64,000 bases of DNA from Saprospiraceae bacterium. Lineage in GTDB: Bacteria > Bacteroidota > Bacteroidia > Chitinophagales > Saprospiraceae. A model generated the notes under the pieces. The model made no database searches and was not told the origin of the DNA. It saw only the letters and a list, made by a program, of their open reading frames with translations. How positions within the stretch are numbered: position 1 is the stretch's first letter; each line of letters starts with the position of its first letter. Positions 62,778 through 64,000 of the stretch are shown one piece after another. The position numbers and the translations under genes are program-made. The stretch spans positions 62,001 through 126,000 of the forward strand of contig JAGFJA010000018.1 in NCBI GenBank assembly GCA_024103005.1, read 5' to 3'.

Positions 62778-63510
62778 AAAACACTAAAGTATTTCCTTTT
62801 TTCTTAAGCCAATGATGATGGCGTCGCATATCGGGATCATGCTGAGCCACCAGGCGCCAGAATTTGAATGAATGGTCCATGTGGACAGTATGGGCCAGCT
62901 CATGTATGATTACATGATCGAGAATCTCAAGGGGAGCGAGGAGGAGCCTGTTGGACAACATGATGTTATTTTGAGAAGTACAGGAGCCCCAACGAGACAC
63001 TACACTTCGGAGAGTAACTTTACCTATCTTGCTTTTGAATGTTTTTTCATTGATTCGGAGGACACGCTGAGTCACTTCAAAGGCAAAGATTTTATTCAAT
63101 AATTTAGGAATGACCTCTTGTAAGACTTCCAGGTTATCAGCATAATTAGCCGGAATTTCAAATTGAATGGTATCACCTGATTTTTTTCCTTTAAATGAGC
63201 CTCCTGTTTGGTTTTGGACAAGATTCAGCCTATATGTTTTTTCAAGTAGGGTGATGGAGTCTTTTTGAAAAACGGAGGTTTGTGGGATATGAAACAGTTC
63301 CGGACTTTTTAGATAGACCTTGGGCAGCCATTGTGCCAGATGTTGGCGGGCGGTTTCCAGCATTGCTTTGTTGAATGTGGATGGGACTGAGATGGTTGCC
63401 TTTCTTTGTCTGAATCCGAAACGAATATTTCGCCCGGTTGATGTCTTTATCACAACAGGAATAGCAATGTCATTTATATCAATAGTATATTGATCGATAA
63501 TCATTATCAA
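62776..63510 (-). CDS. YgjP/SprT-type zinc metallopeptidase-like protein
   Basis: The 244-residue protein belongs to the YgjP-like DUF45/M48-related family: an N-terminal beta-rich half with FGFRQRKATISVPSTF, then WGSCTSQNNIMLSNRLLLAP, and the zinc motif HELAHTVHMDHSFKFW (HExxH with a downstream His), all family hallmarks. There is no signal peptide, so it is cytosolic. The family is predicted to be proteases with no firmly known substrate. It is convergent with the TonB receptor gene and separated by 245 bases from the last gene of the window. Confidence 0.85.
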   Translation of the reverse strand: MIMIIDQYTIDINDIAIPVVIKTSTGRNIRFGFRQRKATISVPSTFNKAMLETARQHLAQWLPKVYLKSPELFHIPQTSVFQKDSITLLEKTYRLNLVQNQTGGSFKGKKSGDTIQFEIPANYADNLEVLQEVIPKLLNKIFAFEVTQRVLRINEKTFKSKIGKVTLRSVVSRWGSCTSQNNIMLSNRLLLAPLEILDHVIIHELAHTVHMDHSFKFWRLVAQHDPDMRRHHHWLKKKGNTLVF

Positions 63511-63755
63511 GGTATTGAACTTAATAGTACAGGATTATTGAATTACAAATTGTATTTCCTTAAATTATTCAGAAATCTCACGACCTGAAAGCTAAATTAA
63601 TAGAATAATTTTAATTAAGGTCCAAATGCCAAATCAATGACAATATTATGTCTGTTGTATTTGAAGTAATCCATCTGCATCGGCCATCTCGGTTTCCGTA
63701 GATATCTTAAATGATAATAATTATTGCACGAATCAGATGGACGTGAGATTTGCAA

Positions 63756-64000
63756 TTATGGAAGCAAAGCCTTCATCTTTTTATAAGTAGAGGCGTTTGT
63801 TTGGCTACCTGAACAGTTTAATTCGCGCGCCTTTTTTTCAATATTGGCTATCCTGTTGGTTGGATTCGGGTGCGTAGAAAGCCAGGTAGGAGGTTGTTTT
63901 TCTCCTTCTATCTTTTTAAAGAACCCCGCTGCACCGGTAGCATTGAGTGAAGTGGAACACAGATATTCCACCGATTTTTCATCGGCCTCACTTTCATTTG
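63756..64000 (-). CDS. M48-family metalloprotease, C-terminal part (runs off the window)
   Basis: The minus-strand frame is open from the TAA at 63756-63758 to the window end, giving about 81 residues without a start. It contains NESEADEKSVEYLC, where the Glu and Asp fit the third zinc-ligand motif (ExxxD) of M48 peptidases. The typical tail PPTWLSTHPNPTNRIANIE follows. The HExxH helix must lie beyond the window. A short in-frame GTG at 63969 is not a credible start. M48 proteases of this length class act in periplasmic or membrane quality control. It is the C-terminal part only. Confidence 0.85.
   Translation of the reverse strand, partial: NESEADEKSVEYLCSTSLNATGAAGFFKKIEGEKQPPTWLSTHPNPTNRIANIEKKARELNCSGSQTNASTYKKMKALLP

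Overview
The window looks like a chromosomal segment from a Bacteroidota bacterium. The best guess is a Saprospiria/Saprospiraceae-like or related gliding lineage, but this is inference from gene content only. The evidence is a full-length SprA-type translocon gene of the type IX secretion system (T9SS), T9SS cargo with both type A and type B C-terminal sorting domains, TonB-dependent receptors with carboxypeptidase-regulatory N-termini, several PorT-like outer-membrane barrels, LytS/LytTR signalling, AT-rich intergenic DNA, weak Shine-Dalgarno sites and promoter-like TAnnTTTG motifs. No rRNA, tRNA, CRISPR array or intact insertion sequence was seen.

Layout. 1-2.8 kb: the end of an envelope operon (small membrane protein, PstS-like lipoprotein, TPR protein). 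3-11.2 kb: a secreted L-type lectin, an AraC regulator with a GH63-like glycosidase, and a TonB-type barrel receptor. 11.4-13.2 kb: an MsbA-type ABC exporter. 13.6-25.4 kb: one dense, same-strand gene array: a secreted metzincin protease, an outer-membrane barrel, a zinc-ribbon/FHA-like protein, a Ser/Thr kinase-FHA protein, an ExbD/MotB-like stator protein, an ExbB/MotA-like channel protein, a membrane-anchored PP2C phosphatase, a second membrane-anchored Ser/Thr kinase, a second barrel and a lipoprotein. 25.5-28.4 kb: two LytS-type histidine kinases and a LytTR regulator. 28.4-38.7 kb: mostly housekeeping genes on the minus strand (AlaDH-like, TsaE, SPFH, TlpA-like, rhodanese-like, LpxB, SurE, AguB, AguA). 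38.9-47 kb: sprA and ruvA. 47-50.8 kb: a nucleoside transporter, a frameshifted Rpn-type nuclease and a barrel protein. 51-58.2 kb: a TMTC-like TPR membrane protein, a GH3/serine-hydrolase fusion, a DUF6702-like protein and an S41 protease. 58.5-62.7 kb: a beta-helix lipoprotein and its TonB-dependent receptor. 62.8-64 kb: two metalloproteases, the last running off the window.

The strongest candidate for an undescribed system is 16.0-24.6 kb. There a proton-channel-like ExbB/ExbD pair sits inside an operon of two Hanks-type kinases, one PP2C phosphatase and two FHA or FHA-like readers, flanked by outer-membrane barrels. I infer a phosphorylation-gated, ion-driven envelope machine; its output is unknown. 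The adjacent two-component locus is the second highlight. Kinase one keeps the ATP-binding N- and G-boxes but has Asp in place of the phosphoacceptor His. Kinase two keeps the His but has lost the N- and G-boxes. The pair looks like a split kinase that could work only as a heterodimer.
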